A stretch of DNA of 64,000 nucleotides from Euptelea pleiosperma (Eukaryota; Streptophyta; Magnoliopsida; Ranunculales; Eupteleaceae): assembly GCA_035048495.1 (NCBI GenBank), contig CM068542.1:39709109-39773108 (forward strand), in the 5' to 3' direction. Below, piece after piece: positions 45,476 through 57,400 of the stretch. Below the pieces are notes generated by a model that was given only the letters and a program-made list of their open reading frames with translations, made no database searches and was not told the origin of the DNA. How positions within the stretch are numbered: position 1 is the stretch's first letter; each line of letters opens with the position of its first letter. The position numbers and the translations under genes are program-made.

Positions 45476-45888
45476 ATATATATATAAAAAAGTTTAATCA
45501 TCTTAGAGAGGCCCGATTAATTTATGTTTAGTGGGTTTCCAATAATATATCACCGTGTTGGCCATGTCCCATCAAAAGCACCTTTTTCTTTTCGACCACA
45601 TATTACAAATGTGGTGTTCCTCACACTTGCACGATTCAATCCTCTTTGAAAATATGATCACATCCACCTAGGAAACGAGATCCCATTATTGCGACATCTC
45701 CTTAAAATAAGGTGTGTTTGGTTGTACGGATAACTCTACTCAAACAAAGTTATAATGGCATATTGTAGGGAGTGCTATCCTTGGAGGATTAACTATTCAT
45801 TAAGTCACAGCTCTATGCTGCTCCAATGGCGTTTTTTCGTTCATACAAGTTCTAACAATTTGTGTTGGGATGTAACTTGTATTTGAAG
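45476..45888. other. Intergenic DNA, nothing recognised
   Basis: No open frame with a recognisable family, no repeat arm. Confidence 0.4.
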
Positions 45889-46233
45889 CAAGGTTTAAAG
45901 GAGGCCGTTTTAACGGTTAAACGGACTGGGGGCGTTACCATTTAAACAGCCGTTAAAACAGATGGAAACGGCCAGGGGCAAAAATGGAAAAAATAGAATT
46001 TGACGGAATTAAACGGATTTTAACAGAAAAAATGGTTGAAAATTTAAAAAAAAAATTGAATTTAACGAATTTTAACGGAAATTAAATAGATTTTAACGGA
46101 ATTAAATGGATTTAACGGCTGTTTAAACGATTTTAACAGCCGTTTTATTCAAAAATGATAAAACGTATTTAAATGGTTTTAACGGAAATGGGCTTGGGGC
46201 GTTACCGTTTAAACGGCCGTTTTTAAAATCATG
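45889..46233. mobile_element. hAT-like MITE (family H), second full copy
   Basis: 345 bp, CAAGGTTTAAAGGAGGCCG ... CCGTTTTTAAAATCATG; many ACGG(A/C)TTTTAACGG words inside. The perfect 8-bp duplication ATTTGAAG lies at 45881-45888 and 46234-46241. Confidence 0.85.
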
Positions 46234-46241
46234 ATTTGAAG

Positions 46242-49084
46242 TTCTTTGGGTATTTCATTGTATCAAAAATTATATATATTTTCGAAATAAGCGTTAGGGT
46301 TTACCTTGTACTTTGAGAAAACGTTGGAGAGGAAGAAAAGTATGGTAACCTTTAATTCTTTATAGATAATGAATGAGCTTTTCTCACCCGAGCGCACGTA
46401 GGCAAACTGCCAAACCACATAAATCTGTTGTGCCTGTGTGATTGATCTTTCGTGTTCCCTCTATGTTTTGATGGTTTGTGATAGGTCGGTTTTCAATACA
46501 AGTAAAGGTATCCATTGATATCTCTATGATAGGTATAAGAAGTAAGAACACTTTTTTTTCTTTAGATCGTGATGTAACAAGGTATACCTGAGATCTTTTC
46601 AAATGCGGAAGCGTATTTTTGTTACTCACCGCTGTCATCTGGACCCACTGATTGCATGGATGTTTAGCTAAGTAGACTTAATACCAAAAATCAGCTTGTT
46701 TGATCATTTTTAGCCGTTGATTTTAGAACTCAAAACAATTGTTGAATTCAACGGCTATAAGCATGACTTAAAAAGTATTAAAATCTATGGTTAGAGATTA
46801 CCAATCAGGGTGATTTTGGTGTGTATATCCATCAAAGGGTGGGATAAACATCCATGCAGTCAGTGGGCCCAGATGTTAGCGGTGAGTAACAAAAATCGTG
46901 CTTCCATATTTGAAATAGTTTCAGACATATCTTTTTCCTTTTCTTTTCTTAATCCACAGGAGCATTATTGGGGGGTAACCGAACACCCTCCATTCAGATA
47001 GAATTATTCTACAACCAAACACCCTCTAATAGTTCAAACAGGGTACTTGCTAACATGCACCAACAACAAACGGTACTCTCTCCAGCATTCTAAATTGATT
47101 GATTTGAAATATTAAACCTAAGAATCAAGAAGTGATAACCCCGGTAGTAAGATATTAAAATGTTACCGATCTCATGAACCATCCGATCTGCTACTCAAAG
47201 AATTCATGCAACTTGAGAATGAATGATGGCTTTTCCATGTAAAGCCGCATCATATTCTCTGTGGGGTTAAAAGTTTAGACAAGAGGGTAGATATTTATGT
47301 AAAAGACCCTTCAACCCAGTTAGAGGTTGCCCCTTGTCAGAAGTAGGGTACCCTGATCCTCCAACCAAACATGCACCAAATTCCCCCTAAGCTCTGGATC
47401 CGAGATCCTTCGTGGGCCTGCCTGTAGTTTATAGGGAAACCAACATGAAAGAGAGAAAACTTTCACTGGCCCACCATCGTACTCAAGGGCCTAATCACCA
47501 CCACGTGTGCAAGTGAGGTCGGTTGTTTAAAAATTTTGCCGTTATATACGCCCCGACCCCGTTACTTACTTCAAAATTAACGCCCAAATCCAAAAAAAAA
47601 AATCTAATGACCCTTATTTTGAGGAAAAAAAAACATTTAAATGCTCTTATCAAGGTTTTATAAAAAAATAATAGTGTTCTGTTCATTTTTAGAACTCAGT
47701 CGTGACGGACCTAACCCGTTGTAACGCTCATAACAGAAATGTTAACGTACCATTATAACATACATTATAATGGACTATTTAAAGCCTTGGTGGGGTCCAT
47801 CTCCTGTCGAATCACCACGGGAGCCCCACATCAACAGGTGGTAGTAGTGATTATTGTTTCATCACCTTTTGCTTGCTTATTGCGCCAGCTTAAAAATTGT
47901 CAATATGAAACGAGAGTATAATGCCAATATTGATGGTTCATGCGAAAAGATCGTAGCCTTCGAAGTAGAGCTCTTATATTAACTCTTTGATTTGGATTAT
48001 TAGCCACATGCTGAGGCACCAACGGAATTTAGTCCTTTGTAATAACACGAAAATACAGAAAACTGCATCTCTAATTTTACTTTCCCGATGATTTGAAGAT
48101 TCTTGACCGGATTAAAGTGACATTGGATTATCCCCCTGACCCATGTTGGTAAAAATTGTCAAGTCATTTAAAGGAGGAATGGGTGAAGTTCAGATACCCT
48201 TTCCATCGCCATCATGGGATGCTACATCTCTTGGAAATCCTGAAGCGCTGGCAAGTCCACATCCTTGAGAACAAACCAAATGGCTGGGTTATCGACGAGT
48301 GTTTTAAAACCAGACCAGACCGACAGTCTGATCAGGTCGAATAGGATTTTCAAGAAATATCGGTCCAGTTCATGTTGATGAATTGAAAGTTTAAAGAGAA
48401 CCAACGGGTTTTTTCAAGCCAGTGATTCGATTGTCTAACCACAGTCCGACCAATTTGTCAAAATTTCGGTTCGATCACCGATTTAATTTTTAAAACCTTT
48501 TTATCAAGAAAGAAGGAAGATTCAACAGGTAAAAAATTTCAGCACAATGGACTATTAGCCGAAAAAACTGTTTATGCCTTGCATAAGTGAACAAGAGCTG
48601 GAAGATTCTAAAGCATTATTGAGGAGATATGCACACCATTAGTCTTTTAACATCAAAGGAGGCCACAACATTAGAAGGCGGGCTATTTCGAAACATGAGT
48701 GACATCGCAGTCTTCCATGCTAATTTTGTTTCCTTCATTGGGTGATTCCAGCCGTGACGTACTCAAATCCAATGGCTAGAAATTACCAATCAGACTATTT
48801 TTGGTATGTAGATCCACCATGAAGTCGGCAACGATCCATGCGTCAGTCAATTCAAAGGAGTATGTCGCGTAGTATTTTGAGAGTGAGGACTTCAACAGGG
48901 ACAGAAAATTGGGCCCAGAAAAAATCAGTGGATCGCACCCTCAAACCAACTCGGTTAGACTTGTTCAGAATTCAAGTACCAAACTATTCCATTTTGTTTG
49001 TTTCCTTGGTGTTGTTACCACTTAACTAGATTCTAGAGTTTGTTAATAAATGATAAATTAAAATTATTTGATATGGTTTGGACA
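46242..49084. other. Intergenic DNA with degenerate MITEs
   Basis: 46575-46925: family B (AATGCGGAAGCGTATTTTTG, inverse CAAAAATCGTGCTTCC). 47520-47795: diverged family H. 48295-48510: MITE-like, ends GTTTTAAAACCAGACCAGAC and ATTTTTAAAACC. 46930-47500 and 47930-48290 show no gene I can support. Confidence 0.5.
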
Positions 49085-49255
49085 TGTACAACAAAGACTT
49101 TACTGACACGGGTGAATTGGATATGCACAACAACAACTAACAAGGCACCAATGAGAAGGATTGCTTTGCTGCAAGTTGAAAGCTCTGAAAGGATGAGGAA
49201 AGCGAAAAATCACAAGAATCGAAATAATAAGAAAAGATTCGAAAATAAAATTTAG
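49085..49255 (+). pseudogene. LINE C-terminal fragment
   Basis: The frame reads NKAPMRRIALLQVE ... with a basic continuation, the kind of APxRR tail seen after the RT of some plant LINEs. A related stretch lies at 43440-43610. Short and degenerate. Confidence 0.45.
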
Positions 49256-49297
49256 CGTAAGGTATAGCACTTCCCTTTTAAAATTCCAAACCCCAAA

Positions 49298-49641
49298 TTC
49301 CCTTCTAAAATTTATTTGGATGACTACAAATGAGGTACAGAAGAGTAATATCGTTGTCAACCATCTTTGTTTAAAGGGTTGAGCTCCGAAGCCCCCCTTT
49401 TCTGACCCATCTCGGGAATCATGTTCTTGGCCGTGGATTCCACGAATCCAATGGTGGTTGATAGCACTGCAAAAAGTGAAAAAGGTGATGCCAGCTCAGC
49501 ACTATCAACCACCGTTGGATTCTTGGAATCCACGGCCAAGAATATGACTCCCAGAGCTCAACCCTTTAAACAAAGATGGTTCACAACGATATTACTCTTC
49601 TGTACCTCATGTGTAGTCATCCAAATAAATTTTAGAAGGGT
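49298..49641. repeat. Near-perfect long palindrome with a family E core
   Basis: The outer arms (TTCCCTTCTAAAATTTATTT ... AAAGGGTTGAGCTC, and the inverse GAGCTCAACCCTTTAAACAA ... TTTTAGAAGGG) match over about 90 bp with only a few differences. Inside are family E arms (TTCTTGGCCGTGGATTCCAC, inverse TTGGAATCCACGGCCAAGAA). Confidence 0.85.
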
Positions 49642-49929
49642 ATTATAGAAATCTTAAATTCATGTAAATATCAATCTATAGGTAAATAAAAATAGTAAAT
49701 TGATATCATTGGATGTACAATTTTAACTGCAAATCAAACATATAAATGGGAAGTAATGAGCTTTTAAAGGTTTTCAGACAAAAAAAAGTTTCCTAAAAAG
49801 ATGCTCATTCAGGTTTTTAAAGAGAAAATATAAGAACCACCCTACGTTTATATGTTCTTATTAGACGAACTTTAAAAAACATAAAGACTATTACCTATTA
49901 GATAAGTTATGTAACTAACTAAAGATTAC

Positions 49930-50520
49930 GGCCCCGCTTGGTTCACGTTCACAGCAAATTGAGTGCAATGCACTCACTTGCCATTATTTTAGGATTGCAA
50001 GTGATTTGTTGGAGGCGGCAAATTAACTGTCGTGCAAGTGGGTTCCAAGCCCTTGCAAACTCCTTAACAAAATAGATGCAAGCAAGTACAGCCCAAAAAC
50101 TGATGCAAGTGGGTGCATTGTATTAGCTCAACATTTTTCTTCCAAAAAACATTAATAATAATAACTGTGATTTTTTTTATTATTATCTTTCTATTTTTAT
50201 TTTATTTTTTTATTTTAGTTTTCTATTATTTTGATATAGTTGGTCCCAAGCTTTCCCCTCCAAAAAATAATAATAATAATAAAAAAAAAAAAACATGATA
50301 ACAATAATAATTTTATTGTGCATTTTTTTTATAAAATCAAGATATAAAATAATCCATTGCATTCTTTTGCAATGCACTACCAACCAATCAGTTCGTTTGC
50401 ATCTATTTACAGGGCGTGAACCAAACAGTTGTGACGTGCATTGTAAGTGATTGCAATGCAAGTCACTACATTTGCACTACAGTGCAAAATGCACCCAAAT
50501 GCAGCGAACCAAGCAGGGCC
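49930..50520. mobile_element. PIF/Harbinger-like MITE
   Basis: 591 bp with ends GGCCCCGCTTGGTTCACG and GCGAACCAAGCAGGGCC (inverse GGCCCTGCTTGGTTCGC). 3-bp direct repeat TAC at 49927-49929 and 50521-50523. The interior is rich in GCAATGCACT and GCAAGTG words; no transposase. Confidence 0.65.
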
Positions 50521-50523
50521 TAC

Positions 50524-51405
50524 ATGGTTATGTATTTCTTAAAAAAGTGGGCTTAGAATTGGAAACAAACTTTTTGTTTCAAATATCCGTTTGGAAGGTC
50601 GCTTTGCACTATATTCATATAATATGTTTTTTTTATTATTGATATGTTTAAGGTCAACGATTGGAAAAAGAAATGTTATATGGTGCCATCAAGGTTCATG
50701 GGATCCACACCGCGCATTTGATGTGCGCACATGATTCTCAAGGCACTGACACCTGAAATGTGTGGCTTGGATTCCAGGAAGTCTTGAGCATGCCGTAAGC
50801 TTAATTCATGTTGGAAGATAGCCCATACCTAGAAAGAGATATCCTCTAGGCTGCTTCTGATCGTATCAATAGGGTGCGACCCACCGAGATTTAGTATGCA
50901 ATATCTCCTGGAGTTTAAAAGCACATACCATGAGGGCATATACCATAAAGAAGAATCACACTACTGCCGCGGTGGCACAAATTATATCTCCTTGAGCAAA
51001 AGGCTACAGAGATGGGAAGGTTCTCTCTATCACACCTGCGCTAACTAATATGGCAGCAAAACCAAAAATCTGATGGCGATACCCTGGCTGATCAAAGCAC
51101 AAACTGATATACATTAGCTGGTTCAGATGATGAATTGCACACGAATATATACTACATGTATGGCAGATATACACACAAACACTAGTAAACCAGCAAAAGA
51201 GCAAACCGGCCTCTATGTGCTCTAACTGCCAATCCCTTTTGGATGTAAGAAATGATTAGATGGATTAATTGGACATTATATGAATATGTGATTTTAAATT
51301 ACGAAATACCTACCAAGTATCAACACACTAGAACCAGCCAAATAATATACATAGAAAACAAAATCACCTCTTACAAGGGCAAAAGAATGTGGCAGAAGCT
51401 CACTC
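50524..51405. other. 3' flank of the CAMTA gene, nothing else recognised
   Basis: Downstream of the CAMTA stop on the minus strand. It likely contains the 3' UTR; no other gene or repeat was identified. Confidence 0.5.
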
Positions 51406-54400
51406 TTAACATGCCGTAGGCATTAAGGTGTCATCGTCCAACAGTGCTTCAAGGTCAATCAGGTCATCACATCCATCATCTGCTTCTTCTGAACTGTTTA
51501 GAACCCTATCATACACGACCTGGAAGAAAATTATAAAGGATTTGAAAACCGCCATTGAACACTAGTCCCATCAGATGAATAAATTTACATTCCAATCGTC
51601 CATAACCTTCATTTCTTGAATTTTGAAAAAGAGTTTCCTCAACTGCCAACCCACTCTATATGTGCAGTGATAAGACTGTTGAGGTAATATCCCACCATCC
51701 CAAGCTAATTAAAATGATTATTTGTCAACACTAATAAGAACTGGAAAGCAGTTAACACAATGAGATACGAGAATCTGGAATTAGTCCAGTTAAACAACAG
51801 ATGTGGATCATCTTTCCTCTTTTTGAAAAAGAGTTATAGTACTGTTTTTCTTTCTTTTTTTTCAGTCTTTTTTTACAGCTTTTTCTCACTCTCATATTTT
51901 TGTCATTTCTCATTTCTTGGTGCATCATAGTTGTTCATGTACTGCATGTGTTTATAATGTATTTATTTGATTTTCTTTTTTCTTTCCTTTCCTTTTTTGT
52001 GTGCTTTGTGATCCGATTAGGAGAAGACGAATCGCTCCCTCTAATCCTCCCCACTTGGATGCTAAACAATAATCAAGAAATAATAGACCCTCTGTCACGG
52101 CTAGAGGTGGCTTCCGTACCCACTGTGGACCTAGTCACAAAAATCTCCGATTTTTAAAAAAATTCTCCAATTTTTTGAATTCACGAATCAATCGCTAATT
52201 AATCGGCAAAATCTCCGATTAATCAAAAAACTCGGCGATTAATCAACGATTTTGCCAAATTTTGCCGATTAATTGACTGAGACTCATTTTTCCCCTTTCG
52301 ATTTCGATTTTGCCGATTTTGGAATTATGAATGATAATCATGCTTATGAGCTATGACTTATTAATATGGAATTATTACATGTGCTTTTCATCATATAAAT
52401 GTGTTTTGTTAACAACATTTCTAATTTGAAAAATACCATGATATTTATTTTATTTTTGCCGATTTTAACAAATTTTCCCGACTTGAAACCTTATCGATTT
52501 ATTAATATTACCAAATCCCGACTTTGTGACTATGCTGTGGACTCTTCAGGATTCCCTTCAATAGACATAGCTACACCAAGGCAGAACACCCGACACGAAG
52601 ATGGCTGGCGACAACCCAAACACTAACTGGTGTAGATCTGAGTGGCGTGTGGCTCAAAAAAGAGCCCAAAATACACTAAGGCATGGAAATAAGAGGCACT
52701 TGAGAGGGAAATCCATCTCTTACAGGTTAGATCCAGTGTAGAGGAGGGTTAAAAGTCTAAACAAACTCACCCAAAGGAAGCAATAGGGCTGAGATGTGAG
52801 ATTGAGCCTAGAAATGGCTAAAAAGGCCACCGGCTGTATGAAAAATTGGGGGAAAACACTTCACCGAAGTCCCAATTTGCTATAGAATCGATGGGGATTG
52901 GTGGCAATGGATTGCTACCATAATAGGTAAGTTAAAGTAAGCAAAAAACTAAGGCAAAAATCCCTTTTTCGATCAGAAACATCCAAAGATCAGAAAATAA
53001 TTTTTTCAGAATATTCTACTCAGACAGGCTAGAGCAGCATCATAAAAGGTACAAAAAATTCTGCAAAAATCACCAAAAAACCTATAAAACCACCTTCAAC
53101 CAAGAGGGAGAGGGGGAACTGCAACCCTGTCCGTACGACTGTTGACATCAGCCGTACGGCCGAACCTGTCTGGAAGTCCTCCAGTCGATTCTCCTTCAGT
53201 GATTCTTGTTCTTTGAGGCTCTCAGACCAAGTTGGAAGATCTTCTAGGGTTAGGGTTTCACAAATGGAAGAAGAGAAGAGAGAAAGGAGATGTCATGTGT
53301 AGCTCACATGACTCCCGAAACTATTATTTATATGGTCATTACAAAGACAAAAATACCCCTCACTATGAGGTATTTACAAGACTACCTTTATAAGTAGAAT
53401 ACATATAAAATACGTCTCCGATAACATATATTTTCATACGGCATTAATTTCATCCATTTGTCTTCGTTGTCACACAAGAATGCATTTATATGGGCCGATG
53501 ATATTTAGGACCAACTAAACCAACCGCTGCCCAATGACCAAATGGAGGTCATGAGCCAACTAGGCTAACCATTGACCAATGACAAAATGGAGGTCATGAA
53601 GATTCCAGAGATAAGAGAGTACAACATGCTATTTTATGCATGTTGTGGGTGCACCATGTTCTGTGGCTGTCTCATCTGGAGAACATCTTAATGTTCTTTC
53701 TAATAATTATGTTCAACTCTTTGGAAAAAAAGTGATGTAAAAAATTCTATATGACTATTGTGCAATGCAGTTGGGATCGTAGAATATTTTCTTTTAGTTT
53801 ATATTAATTTTTGTCTATTTATAATTTAAAAAATCAACTTCTGATTTTCTACAAATCAGAAATTGACAAGTGACTTCTACTACAAGTAGAAAAGTGCTTC
53901 TGCTTCTCGTTCCCAAACGGGCCGTAACAGAAATCATGGGCATATTTTGTGTTTTTGTTATTATTTCTCTTTCTTTTAACGGACAACTTTGCACAGAAGC
54001 TTTCGATTCTGAGTGAGGCCAGAAAGCCAGGGGCTTAGGTCTCTTTTCCTGTTCCTGTTTCAACTCAGAATCAAGTCCCAGCACACCATGATCCACAAAA
54101 TTGTATCTACCTCCTGTTCGTTAAGGAATGACATACTTGTCCCAACAGTTCAAGCTTAACTGACAAACTACTAAGAAAGCAAAGTACCTTGGTTTCCTGG
54201 AACTCCGCAACAACAGTCAGCAGCCTACGGTATTGATCTCTTGCCTCTGGATACTGAACCATGGATTTCACCCTAGCAAGTGCCTTCTGCAACCTTTGTT
54301 CTGTCTGTTTTCTGCCTTCTTTCAGGAAATCATAATCATCTTCTTTGGAGGGCCCATTTTTTGTGGTGGGGCACTCGATAAGTGATTCTGTTCGGAACCC

Positions 54401-57400
54401 GCGTAAGCCAGTCCCTTTCCGTCTCCAGCGTAAAATTGCTTTCTCCACAATTCCTACTGACCAGGTGATCTTTTTGTAATGTTTCCTCACCTGGTGCCCC
54501 CTTACAAGGGCCTTTTCAACATAAAAGTTTGAAGTTAGAAGAACTCACGAATTGGACTCAATTCATTCAACTTTTTGTTGGTGCAAGTTAACGAACAATG
54601 GATGCCAGAAAGAAATGATAAGTAGTCTTAAATATCAGCACACTATGCAGAACCTTAAGATTTTGACATTTTCATTCTGTCTACAGTGAACAAAGGAAAG
54701 CAGAAGAAGAAGATTAGCTTTACTGGAAGATTCCAATAACCACATGACAATAATTTGCAAAGGACATTGCAGGGGAAAATAGCATGAAAAAAGTAATTGG
54801 GATTTACTTATAAAACACATCTTTTAGAAGTCAGTGGCAAGAATAGCAATGCACCTGGATCTTAACAATCCGTTGCCGGATTATCAAAAAATCTTTTCTC
54901 CCCTTCCAACCACGAAACTTGTTCTGTATCCTTATTGCAGCAGTATGCACAGGCTCATCATGTTGTCCTGGCTTATGTGTCTTGACAGAAATAAGTGAAA
55001 GAGCGCGCTCATCAGACATCCCAAATTTGTTATCACCATACTCAACTAACTGCTTTTTTTGGAATGACTGCAGCCTAAAGACTTGATGAATACGTGCAGC
55101 AGCTTGAGTAGCATTACAAACAGCAGTTAATGAATCCTTCAGTGACGCATCGGGTGCATCACCATCACTAATTGGCGTGGCACTTCGTTCTGAAACTGTT
55201 TGTACAGCTTTCACCCCAGAAATTTCTGGAACATCACCGTCCTTTGAGTCCTTCAAAGTAAGAGATGAAAGATGGGTCGTCAAAGAAGATTCTGCCAGGT
55301 AACCAGCAATCCCTTTGTGTCCATTGCCAGAAGCCAGGTCTGCAGGTGTTCTACCTGAAGGAAATTTGGGACTTGGATCTGTTAATGCTCCAGGAGCTGC
55401 ACCCAGAGAGATGAGAGCAACAACTGTGCGCTCCCTGAAATTAACCAAGATTCAAGAAAGAAAAAACCACAAAACAACAAGTTTAGAACGTTAGACAAGT
55501 ACAGGTTGAATGTTACATATAAAAGTTTTATACGCTAGCAAATCCAAATTAGTGGACTAGAGAAGCAAACCCTAGTTTAAAATATGTAAGAATGAACACG
55601 TATGGAGGTCCTTACCTGCCACAAAATGCTGCCCAGTGAAGTGCAGTCCATCCACTCACATCACGGAAATTGATATTTACACCTGCAGCTATTGTCGGTG
55701 CTATGGCCCAATCATAACCAAGAGCAGCTGTTAAATGTAGCACACCTTGGCCCTCGTTATCTAACACACATGGGCCTCTACCATCTTCAGTTACCTTCTG
55801 AAGAAGCCATGCATTCAAGTTCTCTTTCAGTATCTTTTGAAGCAGCTGCTCCTTTACTTTACCCGAGGAAAACTCCTCTGAAGTAAACTTTACCATCTGG
55901 AACCATTCAGCATCACCTCGTTTCATTAACGAAGTGATTCTACTGCTTATATGAGGTTTCTCACCAATACTGCTGGAGAGAGACGTTGGGTGACTAACAG
56001 AGCCCAGAGACAATAACTTTCCAAGTCGTATATGAAGAAGCATATCACTTGTACTGCCATTATATAGATCGGTTCTGTTGAAATCTTGAGTGCTGCGTAC
56101 TCGGAATTCAAATTCTCGCACTTCACTACAAGCCAACCTGTTGGAGCATGTTACATAAAAAGGGACCCTCCCAGATGTGTGTAACAAAGCATGGCAACGA
56201 AGAACACCATCTGCTAAAACCTCTGCCGGAACCTCCACTTCCCCAAACATACATGACCATTTACATTTTGCCACATCTTGTTGACTCTTTAAGAATTTTC
56301 CAGTAATAAGAACCTGTTTATGTCATTGATAAAGATAAATGATGATCACTTGATCAATTGAAAACAGTGCAGTTATCAATATTTTTCCAAGATTATCATG
56401 ACAACCTCTCACTATTGAAGATCTGACTTATTCAAAGTTTAATTGAGAAGCTTGCAGGGGGAGCTAGATAAAAGATAAGATTTAGGCTTCAAGTACCTTA
56501 GTTTCTGAGTTTGTAAAAGCCCAGTTTGGTGAGAAATCAATAATGCTGAAAAGCTGGTCCTGAGAGAGTGAGGGGCTCAACAAGTAGGCATCCAAGTGTA
56601 CTTCAGAAGGCATGCTCGCATCATCCACAACACTTTCGCTTTCAACAGTATTCCAGTAAACCCTGGAACTGGACTGCATATGTGACTCATTTACCTCTCC
56701 AAGTTCTTTACTCATCCAATGGGTGAAGCTGTCATGTTTCTTCAACCCTTCTTCTGTTCTGAAGGATTCTAATAATGGCTGTTTTGCAGTGGAACAGTAG
56801 TTGACATATCCATCTATGCTTGGATCATTCCCTATATTTGATTTCAGAAGACATCCGAGTTCTGCATTTGCAGGCAGCACTTGAAGGTCATTTTGCCCAG
56901 GATGCCCATTTTGCTGTTCAGGATGTGTACAAAGAGGCTCGGGAGCATTATGTAAATCCATATAATAAGTTTTTTGTTCACGAAACCTAGTACTCAGATC
57001 ATAAGCCGAGTCTGTATGCAACTTCCTTTCCATGGGCCATTTTGAGGAGTGTAAAGAATCGTCTTTTGAAGCAATCTGACAGCACCAGTTAAGTTAAACC
57101 TAAATATAAATGAATGCAAAGAGAGAAATAGGATAGCCTCTAGTTATGTAGAACATCACAAAAGTTAAAGAATAGATAATTTAGCATCATGTCCAAGATA
57201 TATAGATGGGCCTAGATGCAAGAATTATCAAGACCAATGTACATAAATACGTTAAGCAAGAAGCAGATGATAGGGGGCCGCCTAAACACCTAGGTGTTAC
57301 CTAAGCAACGCTCAAGGGACTCAGTTAATTTAATATTTATATCAAAAAGTATATTTCTAATTTAATAAACTTAACTTTAAAACTATTGTTTTTATATCAG

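Noticed and set aside
51900..52157. 85-codon plus-strand frame in the last CAMTA intron
   Set aside because: T-rich low-complexity sequence running into a hAT-like element; opposite strand to the gene.
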